Source: Leucobacter triazinivorans
GTDB lineage: Bacteria > Actinomycetota > Actinomycetes > Actinomycetales > Microbacteriaceae
Direction of reading: 5' to 3'
Length of the DNA: 64,000 nucleotides
NCBI RefSeq assembly: GCF_004208635.1
Contig: NZ_CP035806.1
Span: 1,674,001-1,738,000 of the forward strand
The notes under the pieces are model-generated. The model saw only the letters and a list, made by a program, of their open reading frames with translations. It was not told the origin of the DNA and did not search any database. The position numbers were made by a program, and so were the translations under genes. Shown piece after piece: positions 1 through 8,151 of this stretch; within the stretch, counting starts at the first letter, position 1, and each line of letters opens with the position of its first letter.

Positions 1-1421
1 AGCTCGCCGCTCTCGACGTCGAGGTTCAGCACCGCGTTGCGGTTGGCCGAGAAGAGCTGGGACTTCAGCACGTCGAAGTCGGCACGGCCGACCATGGAGT
101 GGTAGACCTGCACGGTGTCGATGTCGCGCTGGGCCTCGTCCTGGGCCACCTGGTCGCCCGCGAAGATCTCGACGCCGATGCCGATCTCGGCCAGCTGCTC
201 CTGGATGAGCGTGACGACCTCCTTCGATCGCGGCTGCGGGAGCGCCTCGTTGAAGGTCAGGATCAGCCGCTCGCCGTCCTTCTCGCGGATGCCGTCGGCT
301 CCCGGAGCCCACCCGGCCTCGTCGAGCAGCTCGCGGGCGCGATCCTGATCGAAGACGTAGTGCTCGGACGTGTCGACGTAGCCGCGCGCGTTCTGCGCCA
401 GGATGCCCGTGGCGAGCGGGTAGCTGTCGGTGAAGAGGGTGTCGACGATGTTCTGGCGGTCGATGCCGGCGATGATCGCCTGGCGCACGCGCAGATCCTC
501 GAGCAGGGGATGGCCGAAGCGCAGGTTCAGCCCGTTGTTCACCCCGTTCGTGGCCGCGGCCACGAGCTCGAGGCCGTCGGCGGCGAACTGCCCCTCGTCG
601 GGAGCGGGGATCGTGCGGGCGAGATCCGCCTGCCCCGAGACGACGGTGCCGACGCGTACGCTCGCCTCGGCCGCGACGATGATGTCCACGCCGTCGATCT
701 GCGCCGGGCCCTGGTGGTCGCGCGACGGGGGCGCCCAGTCGTAGTCCTCCCGAGTGGCGAGCGAGAGCTCGCTGCCGATCGTCTCGTCGTCGATCACGAA
801 GGGGCCGCTGCCGATGATCTCGGTCGCGTTGCCCGGCCCGAACTCCTCGCCGCTGCGGTCGAGCGTGTCGTTCGAGAGCAGCCCCGAGTTGATCGTCGAC
901 ACCGCCTGCGCGAAGCCGGGCGACGGCGCCGTGAAGTGGAAGGTGACGGTGCGATCGTCGATCACCTCTCCGCGGTCGTAGTTGTTGATGGCCTCCGAGA
1001 CCGACAGCGCCCGATCCGGATCACCCGTGCCGAAGAGGTCGATGTTCTTGACGACGTTCTCGGCGTCGAGCGGCGTGCCGTCGGAGTAGGTCACCCCCTC
1101 TCGCAGCGTGAAGGTGTACTCGGTGGCGTCGGCGTTGACCTCGGGCAGGTCCTCGGCGATCCAGGGCTCGAGCTCCAGGGTCTCGGGGTTCTGGTACAGC
1201 AGGCGATCGGTGATCTGATTGACCACGCCGCCGTTCGGGTAGAAGCCCGCGGCCGGCGGATAGAGGGTGATCCAGGTCTGCGGTTCGAGGTAGGTGAGCG
1301 TGCCGCCCGCCGTGGCATCCGACCCGGAATCTCCCCCGCCGTCTCCGCTCGCGGAGCAGCCGGTCATCGCGATCGCGACGGCGGCGAGTGCTCCGATCCA
1401 GGCGATGCGGCGTGTCTTCAT
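1..1421 (-). CDS. ABC transporter substrate-binding lipoprotein, peptide/nickel type (partial, C-terminus beyond left edge)
   Basis: Reading leftward from ATG at 1421 the frame stays open to the window edge for 473 codons. The N-terminus is a lipoprotein signal (MKTRR, hydrophobic core, AMTG-C with Cys22), then a Gly/Ser/Asp linker. The mature part has the SBP_bac_5 pattern: an early 'TYLEPQTW' strand, 'SDGTPLDAENVVKNIDLF', 'TVTFHFTAPSPGFAQ', 'GSGPFVID' and 'LRFGHPLLEDLRVRQAIIAGIDRQ'. Such proteins capture oligopeptides, nickel or metal chelates outside the membrane and hand them to a permease. AGAGGAG lies 5 nt before the ATG. The gene is divergent from an FAD-dependent enzyme across a 209-nt gap holding a palindrome. 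The substrate cannot be told from sequence. Confidence 0.9.
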   Translation of the reverse strand, partial: MKTRRIAWIGALAAVAIAMTGCSASGDGGGDSGSDATAGGTLTYLEPQTWITLYPPAAGFYPNGGVVNQITDRLLYQNPETLELEPWIAEDLPEVNADATEYTFTLREGVTYSDGTPLDAENVVKNIDLFGTGDPDRALSVSEAINNYDRGEVIDDRTVTFHFTAPSPGFAQAVSTINSGLLSNDTLDRSGEEFGPGNATEIIGSGPFVIDDETIGSELSLATREDYDWAPPSRDHQGPAQIDGVDIIVAAEASVRVGTVVSGQADLARTIPAPDEGQFAADGLELVAAATNGVNNGLNLRFGHPLLEDLRVRQAIIAGIDRQNIVDTLFTDSYPLATGILAQNARGYVDTSEHYVFDQDRARELLDEAGWAPGADGIREKDGERLILTFNEALPQPRSKEVVTLIQEQLAEIGIGVEIFAGDQVAQDEAQRDIDTVQVYHSMVGRADFDVLKSQLFSANRNAVLNLDVESGE

Positions 1422-1500
1422 GTGGGGACTCCTCTGGGTTTTCGCGCGGTGATGCGCGGTGTACGAGCGGATGCACGGGATCCCGAGCATTGAAAGCTAT

Positions 1501-1519
1501 TCTTATACCTGTCATAAGA
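1501..1519. promoter_or_regulatory. 19-nt inverted repeat, candidate operator
   Basis: Perfect 6-bp arms TCTTAT / ATAAGA are separated by 7 nt in an AT-rich patch within very GC-rich DNA. It sits 80 nt upstream of the transporter start and about 110 nt upstream of the divergent FAD protein, so one regulator could control both. No regulator gene is visible next to it. Confidence 0.45.
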
Positions 1520-1618
1520 TACAAGAAAGTCCGGTTGTCACAGAACTTCATGAAATCCACGCCGAATCCCGCCCGTCACATTCCGTCATCCGATTCCACG
1601 ACCGCCGTTGCGCCGGCG

Positions 1619-1624
1619 TATAAC
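1619..1624 (+). promoter_or_regulatory. -10 box (TATAAC) of a likely leaderless transcript
   Basis: TATAAC ends 6 nt before ATG 1631 and no Shine-Dalgarno sequence is present. The same spacing recurs before at least ten other genes in this window. Confidence 0.5.
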
Positions 1625-1630
1625 AGCGGG

Positions 1631-3730
1631 ATGGCCGTTCCCCCGCCCCGAGCCTCGATCGCGCTGATCGGCGCCGGGCCGCGCGGCACCTCGCTGATCG
1701 AGCGCATCGGAGCCCATCTCGACGCGGATCCGACGATCGGCGGGCTCGACCTGCACGTGATCGACGACGCGCAATCGGGGGCCGGGCGCATCTGGCGCAC
1801 GGATCAGACCCGCGAGCTGTGCATGAACACGCTCGCCCACGCCGTGACCCTTTTCACCGAACCCGGCAGCTCGGTGGGCGGACCGGTGCGACCGGGTCCG
1901 ACCCTCTACGAGTGGTGCCTGCTCGTGCGCCACGGGGACGACCTCCTCCGGCCGAGCATGCGGGCCGCAGACCCCGCACGCACCGCCCGGCTCGCGGAGA
2001 TCCCGGCAGCGCACGTCGCGGCGCTCGCGGCGTTCGCCGTGCGCGACGGCCTGGCCGAGGACTACCGCGAGGAGCTGGCGGCCATCCGACCCGACTCGCA
2101 CCCGAGTCGCGCGCTCTACGGCGAGTACCTGAGCTGGTGCTTCCACCGCGCCGTCGCCGAGCTCCCCGACGGCGTGCGCGTGATCCGGCACCGCGCCCGC
2201 GCCGTCGGCATCGAACGCGCCGACGACGCCGAGGGCCCGCGCGAGACCGTGCGGCTGTCGAACGGCGGGCGCATCGTCGCGGACTCCGTGATCCTCGCGA
2301 CGGGCTGGATGCCCCGCGGCGAGACGCCGGCCGAGCGCCGGATGGCGGTGCAGCTGGCGGACCGCCCCGAGCTCGCCTGGGTGCGCCCGGCGAGCCCCGT
2401 CGAGCAGGATCTCGAGGTCATCGCCCCCGGTGCGCACGCGATCGTGCGCGGCATGGGCATGGGCTTCTTCGACACGATGGCCCTGCTGACGATCGGGCGC
2501 GGCGGTCGGTTCGCCGCGGATCCGCAGGCGCCGGGCGGGCTGCGCTACGAGCCGTCGGGGGGCGAGCCGATCCTGCACGTCACCTCGCGGCGCGGCGTGC
2601 CGTTCCGGGCGAAGACCCTCTACGGATCGCTGCCGCCCGCCCCGGCGCAGCGCTTCGCCCTGGAGATCGACTGGCAGTCGGTGCCGCGACCGATCGACTT
2701 CGACCGGCAGCTGTGGCCCCGCATCGTCGCCGACGCGTACCTGGACTTCGCGGAGACGCTGCTCCGCAGCCGGCCGGAATCGGTCGCGGCCGGCGCGGAG
2801 GAGCTGCGCCGCACGATCGCCGCCGCGCTGGCCGAGACGCTCGCCGAGGCGGCAGCGCCGGGCGACGGGCCCGTCGACCTCTTCGCGGCGCCCACCCGCA
2901 TCGGCGCCGCGGTCGCGCGGCTCATCCCGGACCCGTCGCTGCACTTCGACCTCGCCGCCGAGCTGCGTCCGGTGCACCGCGACTTCGCGAGCCCGCACGA
3001 GTTCGACGCCTGGGTGCGCGAGCGGGTGCTCGACGATCTGCGTGAGGCCGAGCTGGGGCACGACAGCGCGCGCAAGGCCGGGCTGTGGTCGATCAGCGCC
3101 GCGCGCGGCCTCGCGGGCGCGCTGGGCACGCTGGGCGGTTTCGACGCCGAGTCGCGCGCGGCGGGCTACGAGCTGCTGATCGCGATCGGCGGCATGGCGG
3201 GATCGGGGCCTCCCGCGTTCCGCAACCGCCAGCTCATCGCGCTCGCCGAGCAGGGCCTCGTGCGCTTCATCGGGCCCGAGGCCCGCGTCGCGGTGGACGA
3301 GCGCGGCTTCACCGCGAGTTCCCCAGCGGTCGCGAGATCCGAGGTCGTCGCACCCGCGCTCATCGACGCGTGGATGCACTTCCACAGCGTCGCCGAGACC
3401 GCCGACCCCCTCGCGCAGAGCCTCGTCGCCGCCGGACGCGCGCGGCCCTTCACCGTGCCGGCGCGGCGCGGGGCGCGAGCGACGACCGGAGCCTTCGATC
3501 TCGACGCGCCCACCGGGCGGCTGATCGGCGCGGACGGCTCGCCCGATCCTGCCGTGCACATCGCCGGCATCCCCGTCGACGAGGCCGTCCACGGCACCAT
3601 CATCAGCCCGATGCCCGGGACCGATCCCCCCATGCTGCGCGAGACCGACCGCGTCGCCCGCAGCGCGATCCGCATCGCGGTCACCGCCCACGACACCAGG
3701 AGCAGCGCATGTCCGATCCCCGTCCCGTAG
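1631..3730 (+). CDS. FAD/NAD(P)-binding protein
   Basis: A 699-residue soluble protein. Residues 14-19 (GAGPRG) follow a hydrophobic beta strand and form a dinucleotide-binding Rossmann turn. A second typical flavoprotein motif, ATGWMPRG, lies near residues 222-229. This matches the NAD_binding_9 / 'FAD/NAD(P)-binding protein' family of predicted flavin monooxygenases or N-hydroxylase-like enzymes of unknown substrate. Start chosen at ATG 1631, because the first conserved strand begins at once and a TATAAC box ends 6 nt upstream. The 3' end overlaps the next gene by 22 nt. Divergence from a peptide/nickel-type binding protein suggests the enzyme modifies or makes the imported compound, but that is inference. 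Confidence 0.75.
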   Translation: MAVPPPRASIALIGAGPRGTSLIERIGAHLDADPTIGGLDLHVIDDAQSGAGRIWRTDQTRELCMNTLAHAVTLFTEPGSSVGGPVRPGPTLYEWCLLVRHGDDLLRPSMRAADPARTARLAEIPAAHVAALAAFAVRDGLAEDYREELAAIRPDSHPSRALYGEYLSWCFHRAVAELPDGVRVIRHRARAVGIERADDAEGPRETVRLSNGGRIVADSVILATGWMPRGETPAERRMAVQLADRPELAWVRPASPVEQDLEVIAPGAHAIVRGMGMGFFDTMALLTIGRGGRFAADPQAPGGLRYEPSGGEPILHVTSRRGVPFRAKTLYGSLPPAPAQRFALEIDWQSVPRPIDFDRQLWPRIVADAYLDFAETLLRSRPESVAAGAEELRRTIAAALAETLAEAAAPGDGPVDLFAAPTRIGAAVARLIPDPSLHFDLAAELRPVHRDFASPHEFDAWVRERVLDDLREAELGHDSARKAGLWSISAARGLAGALGTLGGFDAESRAAGYELLIAIGGMAGSGPPAFRNRQLIALAEQGLVRFIGPEARVAVDERGFTASSPAVARSEVVAPALIDAWMHFHSVAETADPLAQSLVAAGRARPFTVPARRGARATTGAFDLDAPTGRLIGADGSPDPAVHIAGIPVDEAVHGTIISPMPGTDPPMLRETDRVARSAIRIAVTAHDTRSSACPIPVP

Positions 3731-4404
3731 CCCTCATCACCGGCGCCTCCAGCGGCATGGGCCGCGAGATCGCCCGCGAGCTGTCCCGTACGCACCGCAT
3801 CATCGCGGTGGGACGAGATGCGTCGCGGCTGAGCGCGGTCGCGGCCGAGACCGGAGGCGAGCCCTGGCGGCTCGACGTCACCGACGCCGAGGGTCTTGCC
3901 GAGCGCGTCGCCGGCCTCGACCGGCTCGACGTGCTCGTGCACGCCGCCGCGCTCGCGCGCACCCTGCGCGTGGACGAGGCCGACCCGCAGGATTGGCACC
4001 GCCACTTCGCGGTCAACGTGACCGCCCCCGCCACCCTCACGCGCCTCGCGCTCCCGCTGCTGCGCGCGGCGCGGGGCACCGTGGTCTTCATCGGCTCGGG
4101 AGCGAGCACCCGTCCGGTGCCCGGGAGCGCCGTCTACTCGGCCACCAAGCACGCGCTGCGCGCCGTCGCCGACGTGCTGCGCATCGACGAGGAGGCGCAT
4201 CTCGTGCGCGTCGTCACCGTGGCTCCGGGGCAGACCGACACGCCCATGCTGCGCGACATGGTGCCCGACGAGCACTACACCCCGGAGCGGTACATCCGCC
4301 CCGAGTCCGTCGCGGGCGCGGTGCGCTTCGTGGTCGACGCGCCCGCCGACGTGCAGATCACCGACCTCGCGGTGCGCCCCCGTCGGGAGATCGCCCGCAT
4401 CTAA
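3709..4404 (+). CDS. short-chain dehydrogenase/reductase (SDR)
   Basis: A 231-residue classical SDR. The cofactor site TGASSGMG is at residues 11-18, a central acidic/NAG-equivalent region is 'LVHAAALAR', the catalytic Ser is in FIGSGAS (about 127-131) and the YxxxK pair is Y143/K147 in YSATK. The family oxidises or reduces hydroxyl/keto groups with NAD(P)H. The start ATG at 3709 has AGGAG just upstream and lies inside the end of the FAD gene, so the two are translationally linked and probably act on one substrate. The stop overlaps the convergent transporter stop (4401-4403). Confidence 0.88.
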   Translation: MSDPRPVALITGASSGMGREIARELSRTHRIIAVGRDASRLSAVAAETGGEPWRLDVTDAEGLAERVAGLDRLDVLVHAAALARTLRVDEADPQDWHRHFAVNVTAPATLTRLALPLLRAARGTVVFIGSGASTRPVPGSAVYSATKHALRAVADVLRIDEEAHLVRVVTVAPGQTDTPMLRDMVPDEHYTPERYIRPESVAGAVRFVVDAPADVQITDLAVRPRREIARI

Positions 4405-6632
4405 TCCCCCTCTGCCCGGGCCTCCGCCCGCGACTCGCGCTCGCGACGGCTCAGGCGCGACGGCCACCAGACGGCGGGCCCGATGTCGTACATCAGGGCG
4501 GGCACGAGAAGCGCGCGCACGATGAAGGTGTCGATCAGCACGCCGAAGGCGACGATGAACGCGATCTGCACGAGGAAGAGGATCGGGATCACCGAGAGCG
4601 CCGCGAAGGTCGCCGCGAGCACCAGCCCGGCCGAGGTGATGACGCCGCCCGTGACCGACAGTCCGCGCACGATTCCCTCCCGGGTGCCGTGCTGCAGCGA
4701 TTCCTCGCGGATGCGGGTGGCGAGGAAGATGTTGTAGTCGATTCCGAGCGCGACGAGGAAGACGAAGCCGAACAGCGGCACCGCGGGATCCGCGCCGGGG
4801 AACGCGAAGAGGTGGTTGAACACGAGCGCCGACACGCCCAGGGCCGTGCCGAAGGAGACGACGGTCGTGAGGATCAGAATCACGGGCGCCACCACCGAGC
4901 GCAGGAGGAGCATGAGGATCAGCAGGATGACCACGAGCACGACGGGGATGATCAGCGTGCGGTCGTGGATCGACGCGTCGTTCGTGTCGATCGCCGTCGC
5001 GGTGGTGCCCCCGACGAGCGCCGAGAGGTCGGCGTCGGCGAACACGCTCCGCAGCTCGCGCACGGTCTGCTCGGCCTCGGGGGAATCCGCCGCATCGGTG
5101 AGCGTGGCCTGCACCAGCACCCGGTCGTCGACGACGGTCGGCTCGGGGGCGGGCGTGCCGGGCGGGCCGAACGCCGTGATCCCGTCCGCCGTGACGGTGG
5201 CGGTGCCCGACGGGGAATCGGCGCTGAGCACGCTGACCCCGTCGATGCCGGGGCTCGCGAGCAGCACGTCGGCGACCTGCTGCAGCTCGCTCTGCGCTGC
5301 GAGCACCGAGACCGGGCTGCCGGAGCCGCCCGGGAAGTGCTCGCCCAGCGCCTCCTGGCCGTCCCGCGCCTCAGAGGCCCCGAGCACGAGATCCGACTGC
5401 GGCACGCCCTGCGCCTGCAGCTGCCCGACTCCCACGGCGCCGGCGAGCAGCACGACGAGCGTGATGGCCCACACCGCGCGCGGGCGACGACTGATGAGGC
5501 GCCCGGCCCGATGCCAGAGTCCGGTGCGCGGCACCCCGCCCTCGGCGGCGACGACCTCGGGTTCGTAGGCCGGTCGCTTCGGCCAGAACGCTGCGCGGCC
5601 GAACGCGAAGAGGATGGCGGGCAGCAGCGTGAGCGCTGCGAGCATCGCGAACACGATGCCGATGGACGCGACCGGCCCGAGCGTGCTGTTGGACTTGAGG
5701 TCGCTGAGCAGCAGGCAGAGCAGACCCGCGATCACCGTCCCGCCGGAGGCGAGGATCGGCTCGACCGAGCCGCGCAGGGCGCGCATGCTCGCGGTCCACT
5801 TGTCCTGGTGCACGCGCAGCTCTTCGCGGTACCGGGCGACGTAGAGCAGCGAGTAGTCGGTGGCGGCGCCGATCACCAGGATGAAGAGGATGCCCTGGGT
5901 CTGCCCGCTCAGCATGAGTACGCCGGCCTTCGCCAGCCACCACACGGAGAGGAGTGCCGCGGTGAGCGCGAACAGACTCGTCGAGAGCACCGCGATGGGC
6001 AGCAGGAAGGAGCGGTAGACGATCACGAGGATGACGAGCACTGCGAGGAGCGCGACGAGCAGCAGGAGCCCGTCGATGCCCGAGAAGGCCTCGACCAGGT
6101 CGGCGGTGAAGCCGGCGGGGCCCGTGACGAATGCTTCGACGCCCGGCGGGGCGCCCGCCTCGAGCCGCTCGGATACCTCGGCCACCACGTCGCCGATCTC
6201 GGAGTCGGCGTCGATCGGCACGAAGACCTCCAGCGCCAAGCCGTCCTCGGAGGGGATCAGTGGCGATATCCCGTCGGCCACGCCCTCGATCCCCGGGAGG
6301 CCGTCGACGACCTCCTGCACCTGCGCGATATCGGCGTCGGTGAGCGGGCTGGACGAGGTGACCACCACGACCGCGGGAAGCGCCTCCGAGTCGTTGAAGT
6401 CGCCGAGGGCCTGCTGCACCTGGGTGGCGTCGGCCGACTCCGGGAGGTAGCTCGTCTGATCGTTCGACGAGACCTCGCTGACCTTGCCGAAGTACGGGCC
6501 GCCGATGCCCGCGGCGACGAGCCAGACCAGGATGAGCACCGCCGGCAGGAGGATGCGCACCGCTCGTGAGGGGCGGAGGCCGGGGCGCGACCGCTCCATC
6601 GTGCGGTCGTCGTGGCGAGGACGTGCGTTCAT
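4401..6632 (-). CDS. MMPL/RND-family membrane transporter of the carotenoid operon
   Basis: A 743-residue protein with the MmpL layout: one N-terminal membrane segment (about 20-40), a large external loop starting 'GKVSEVSSNDQTSYLPES', a block of five or six membrane helices with 'GAATDYSLLYVARYREEL', a second external loop, and a second block with 'LGIDYNIFLATRIREE'. The paired GxxxDY motifs are the proton-relay Asp-Tyr pairs of the family. Start ATG 6632 overlaps the crtYf-crtEb stop by 4 nt (ATGA). The Corynebacterium glutamicum crt operon also carries an mmpL-like gene, there between crtE and crtB. Export or membrane placement of carotenoid or a lipid is likely but unproven. Confidence 0.88.
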   Translation of the reverse strand: MNARPRHDDRTMERSRPGLRPSRAVRILLPAVLILVWLVAAGIGGPYFGKVSEVSSNDQTSYLPESADATQVQQALGDFNDSEALPAVVVVTSSSPLTDADIAQVQEVVDGLPGIEGVADGISPLIPSEDGLALEVFVPIDADSEIGDVVAEVSERLEAGAPPGVEAFVTGPAGFTADLVEAFSGIDGLLLLVALLAVLVILVIVYRSFLLPIAVLSTSLFALTAALLSVWWLAKAGVLMLSGQTQGILFILVIGAATDYSLLYVARYREELRVHQDKWTASMRALRGSVEPILASGGTVIAGLLCLLLSDLKSNSTLGPVASIGIVFAMLAALTLLPAILFAFGRAAFWPKRPAYEPEVVAAEGGVPRTGLWHRAGRLISRRPRAVWAITLVVLLAGAVGVGQLQAQGVPQSDLVLGASEARDGQEALGEHFPGGSGSPVSVLAAQSELQQVADVLLASPGIDGVSVLSADSPSGTATVTADGITAFGPPGTPAPEPTVVDDRVLVQATLTDAADSPEAEQTVRELRSVFADADLSALVGGTTATAIDTNDASIHDRTLIIPVVLVVILLILMLLLRSVVAPVILILTTVVSFGTALGVSALVFNHLFAFPGADPAVPLFGFVFLVALGIDYNIFLATRIREESLQHGTREGIVRGLSVTGGVITSAGLVLAATFAALSVIPILFLVQIAFIVAFGVLIDTFIVRALLVPALMYDIGPAVWWPSRLSRRERESRAEARAEGD

Positions 6633-7804
6633 GATGAGATGCTCCAGAACAGGATCATGGTGAGGGTGACGAGGAAGCCGGAGAAGTAGTTCAGCAGGAT
6701 GAACCGGCGCCAGGCACGGTTCGTCCGAGCGGAGTCGGCGTCGGAGACGTTTGCGTAGGGCAGGCAGTTGAGCAGGTACGGCAGCGCGACGAGGGCCGCG
6801 AGTGGTCCGGGCCACGGCACGGCGAGCATGATCGCGCCCGCGGCGATCCACAGCAGCAGCGCCAGCCGCACCGTCCGCCGCGCGCCGATCACCGTGGCGA
6901 TCGAGCCGATCCCGGCCTCTCGGTCGGGCAGGATGTCTTGCACCGCCCCGAACGCGTGCGCCGCGAGCCCCCACACGAAGAACGCGAGCAGCACCAGCAC
7001 GAGTCCGCTGTCGAAGCGTGCACCCGCGAGCGCAAGGCCGACGAGCGCCGGACTCACGAAGTGGGTGCTCGAGGTGATGGAGTCGAGCAGCGGCCGCTCC
7101 TTGAACCGCAGCCCCGGTGCCGAGTAGGCGACGAGCGCGAAGGTGCTCAGCGCGATCGCAGCGGCCGAGAGGGCATCGCCCGAGACGAGCAGGATCAGCA
7201 GGAACGGAGCGTTCGTGGCCGCGGCGAGCCAGACCATCGGGCGGTGATACTCGGGCGGCAGCAGGGCGCCCTCGATGCCGCCCTTGCGCGGGTTGCGCAC
7301 GTCCGAGGGGTAGTCGAAGACGTCGTTGATGCCGTACATCGCGAGGTTGTAGGGCACCAGATAGTAGATCGTTCCGACCACCAGCAGCCAGTCGATCTCG
7401 CGCGTGGTCAGCAGCATCGCCGCGGCGAACGGGAACGCGGTATTGACCCAGCTGACGGGGCGCGACGCGACCCAGGCGTGTCGGAGCAGGCGCCCCATCG
7501 ATGCACCGCCCGGGCGCGTCAGCAGCGCCCACAGCGCGGGGAGCGCGAGCACGGCCGCGATCGGATACGCGAAGTCCTCGATCGGGGCGAGGCCGATCCG
7601 CGGCCCGGCCACCAGATCGGGCGCATAGGAGAAGAGACCGGCGGCGATCATCAGGCTGTCGAAGACCGCGGTGAGCAGGATCAGCGCCGCGCCTGCCAGC
7701 GCCACGGCCGGCCACGACAGGGCGGCGCCGGCGCGCCGGGCGAGGAGCAGCCCGGCGCCGGCCGCGAGTGCGAGAAAGGCGCCCGCCACGAGGGGATAGC
7801 TCAT
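6629..7804 (-). CDS. fused lycopene cyclase subunit (CrtYf-like) + lycopene elongase/prenyltransferase (CrtEb-like)
   Basis: A 391-residue integral membrane protein. Residues about 1-100 form the second half of a heterodimeric carotenoid cyclase (three to four helices, 'DSLMIAAGLFSYAPD', 'PIEDFAYPI'). Residues about 110-391 are a UbiA-type prenyltransferase with 'YGINDVFDYPSDVRNPRKGG' (first Asp-rich site, N/DxxxD) and 'QDILPDREAGIGSIATVIG' (second site). The elongase adds dimethylallyl units to lycopene to make C45/C50 carotenoids, and the cyclase closes the rings together with CrtYe. In Corynebacterium these are two genes. A similar natural fusion is recalled from Dietzia. Start ATG 7804 overlaps the crtYe stop by 4 nt. 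Confidence 0.88.
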   Translation of the reverse strand: MSYPLVAGAFLALAAGAGLLLARRAGAALSWPAVALAGAALILLTAVFDSLMIAAGLFSYAPDLVAGPRIGLAPIEDFAYPIAAVLALPALWALLTRPGGASMGRLLRHAWVASRPVSWVNTAFPFAAAMLLTTREIDWLLVVGTIYYLVPYNLAMYGINDVFDYPSDVRNPRKGGIEGALLPPEYHRPMVWLAAATNAPFLLILLVSGDALSAAAIALSTFALVAYSAPGLRFKERPLLDSITSSTHFVSPALVGLALAGARFDSGLVLVLLAFFVWGLAAHAFGAVQDILPDREAGIGSIATVIGARRTVRLALLLWIAAGAIMLAVPWPGPLAALVALPYLLNCLPYANVSDADSARTNRAWRRFILLNYFSGFLVTLTMILFWSISS

Positions 7805-8151
7805 GATCCGCTCCCCGCCTTCGGCCTGCGGCGCGCGCGCCGCGAGAGGAGACGGGCGGCGCCGGTGTAGAGCACCATCGTGCAGAGCACGAGGAAGACG
7901 AGGAAGACCGGTTCTTCGAGCGGCATCTCCGGACCGAGCATCACCCCGGTGGCGATCGCAGACGCACCGTGGAGGAAGATGCCCGCGGCGATCCCGGCCG
8001 CGTCCCACAACAGCAGGAACGCGGTGCCCGCGAGCGTCACCAGCGCCGCCGCGGCAGCGTCGCGCCAGAAGAACAGGCGGAAGCGCCAGTCGAGGAGCAG
8101 CATGCACCCGATCCCTCCCAGCAGGATCGCGAGGTAGAGCACCGCGCTCAC
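7801..8151 (-). CDS. crtYe: C50 carotenoid epsilon/gamma-cyclase subunit CrtYe-like
   Basis: A 116-residue protein with three hydrophobic segments and the small-cyclase-subunit signature 'LDWRFRLFFWRD' near residues 20-31, then 'LWDAAGIAAGIF' and 'EMPLEEPVFLVFL' (PxEE motif). Such subunits work as a heterodimer with CrtYf to cyclise the ends of the C50 chain. The start is GTG 8151, overlapping the crtI stop as GTGA; the stop overlaps the next ATG by 4 nt. Which ring type is formed cannot be read from sequence. Confidence 0.85.
   Translation of the reverse strand: MSAVLYLAILLGGIGCMLLLDWRFRLFFWRDAAAAALVTLAGTAFLLLWDAAGIAAGIFLHGASAIATGVMLGPEMPLEEPVFLVFLVLCTMVLYTGAARLLSRRARRRPKAGSGS

Noticed and set aside
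99..1493. Long plus-strand ORF (464 codons) over the substrate-binding protein gene
   Set aside because: Low-complexity Val/Asp/Arg-rich translation with no motifs; it is the antisense shadow of the clear lipoprotein gene. Long open shadows are expected at this GC content.
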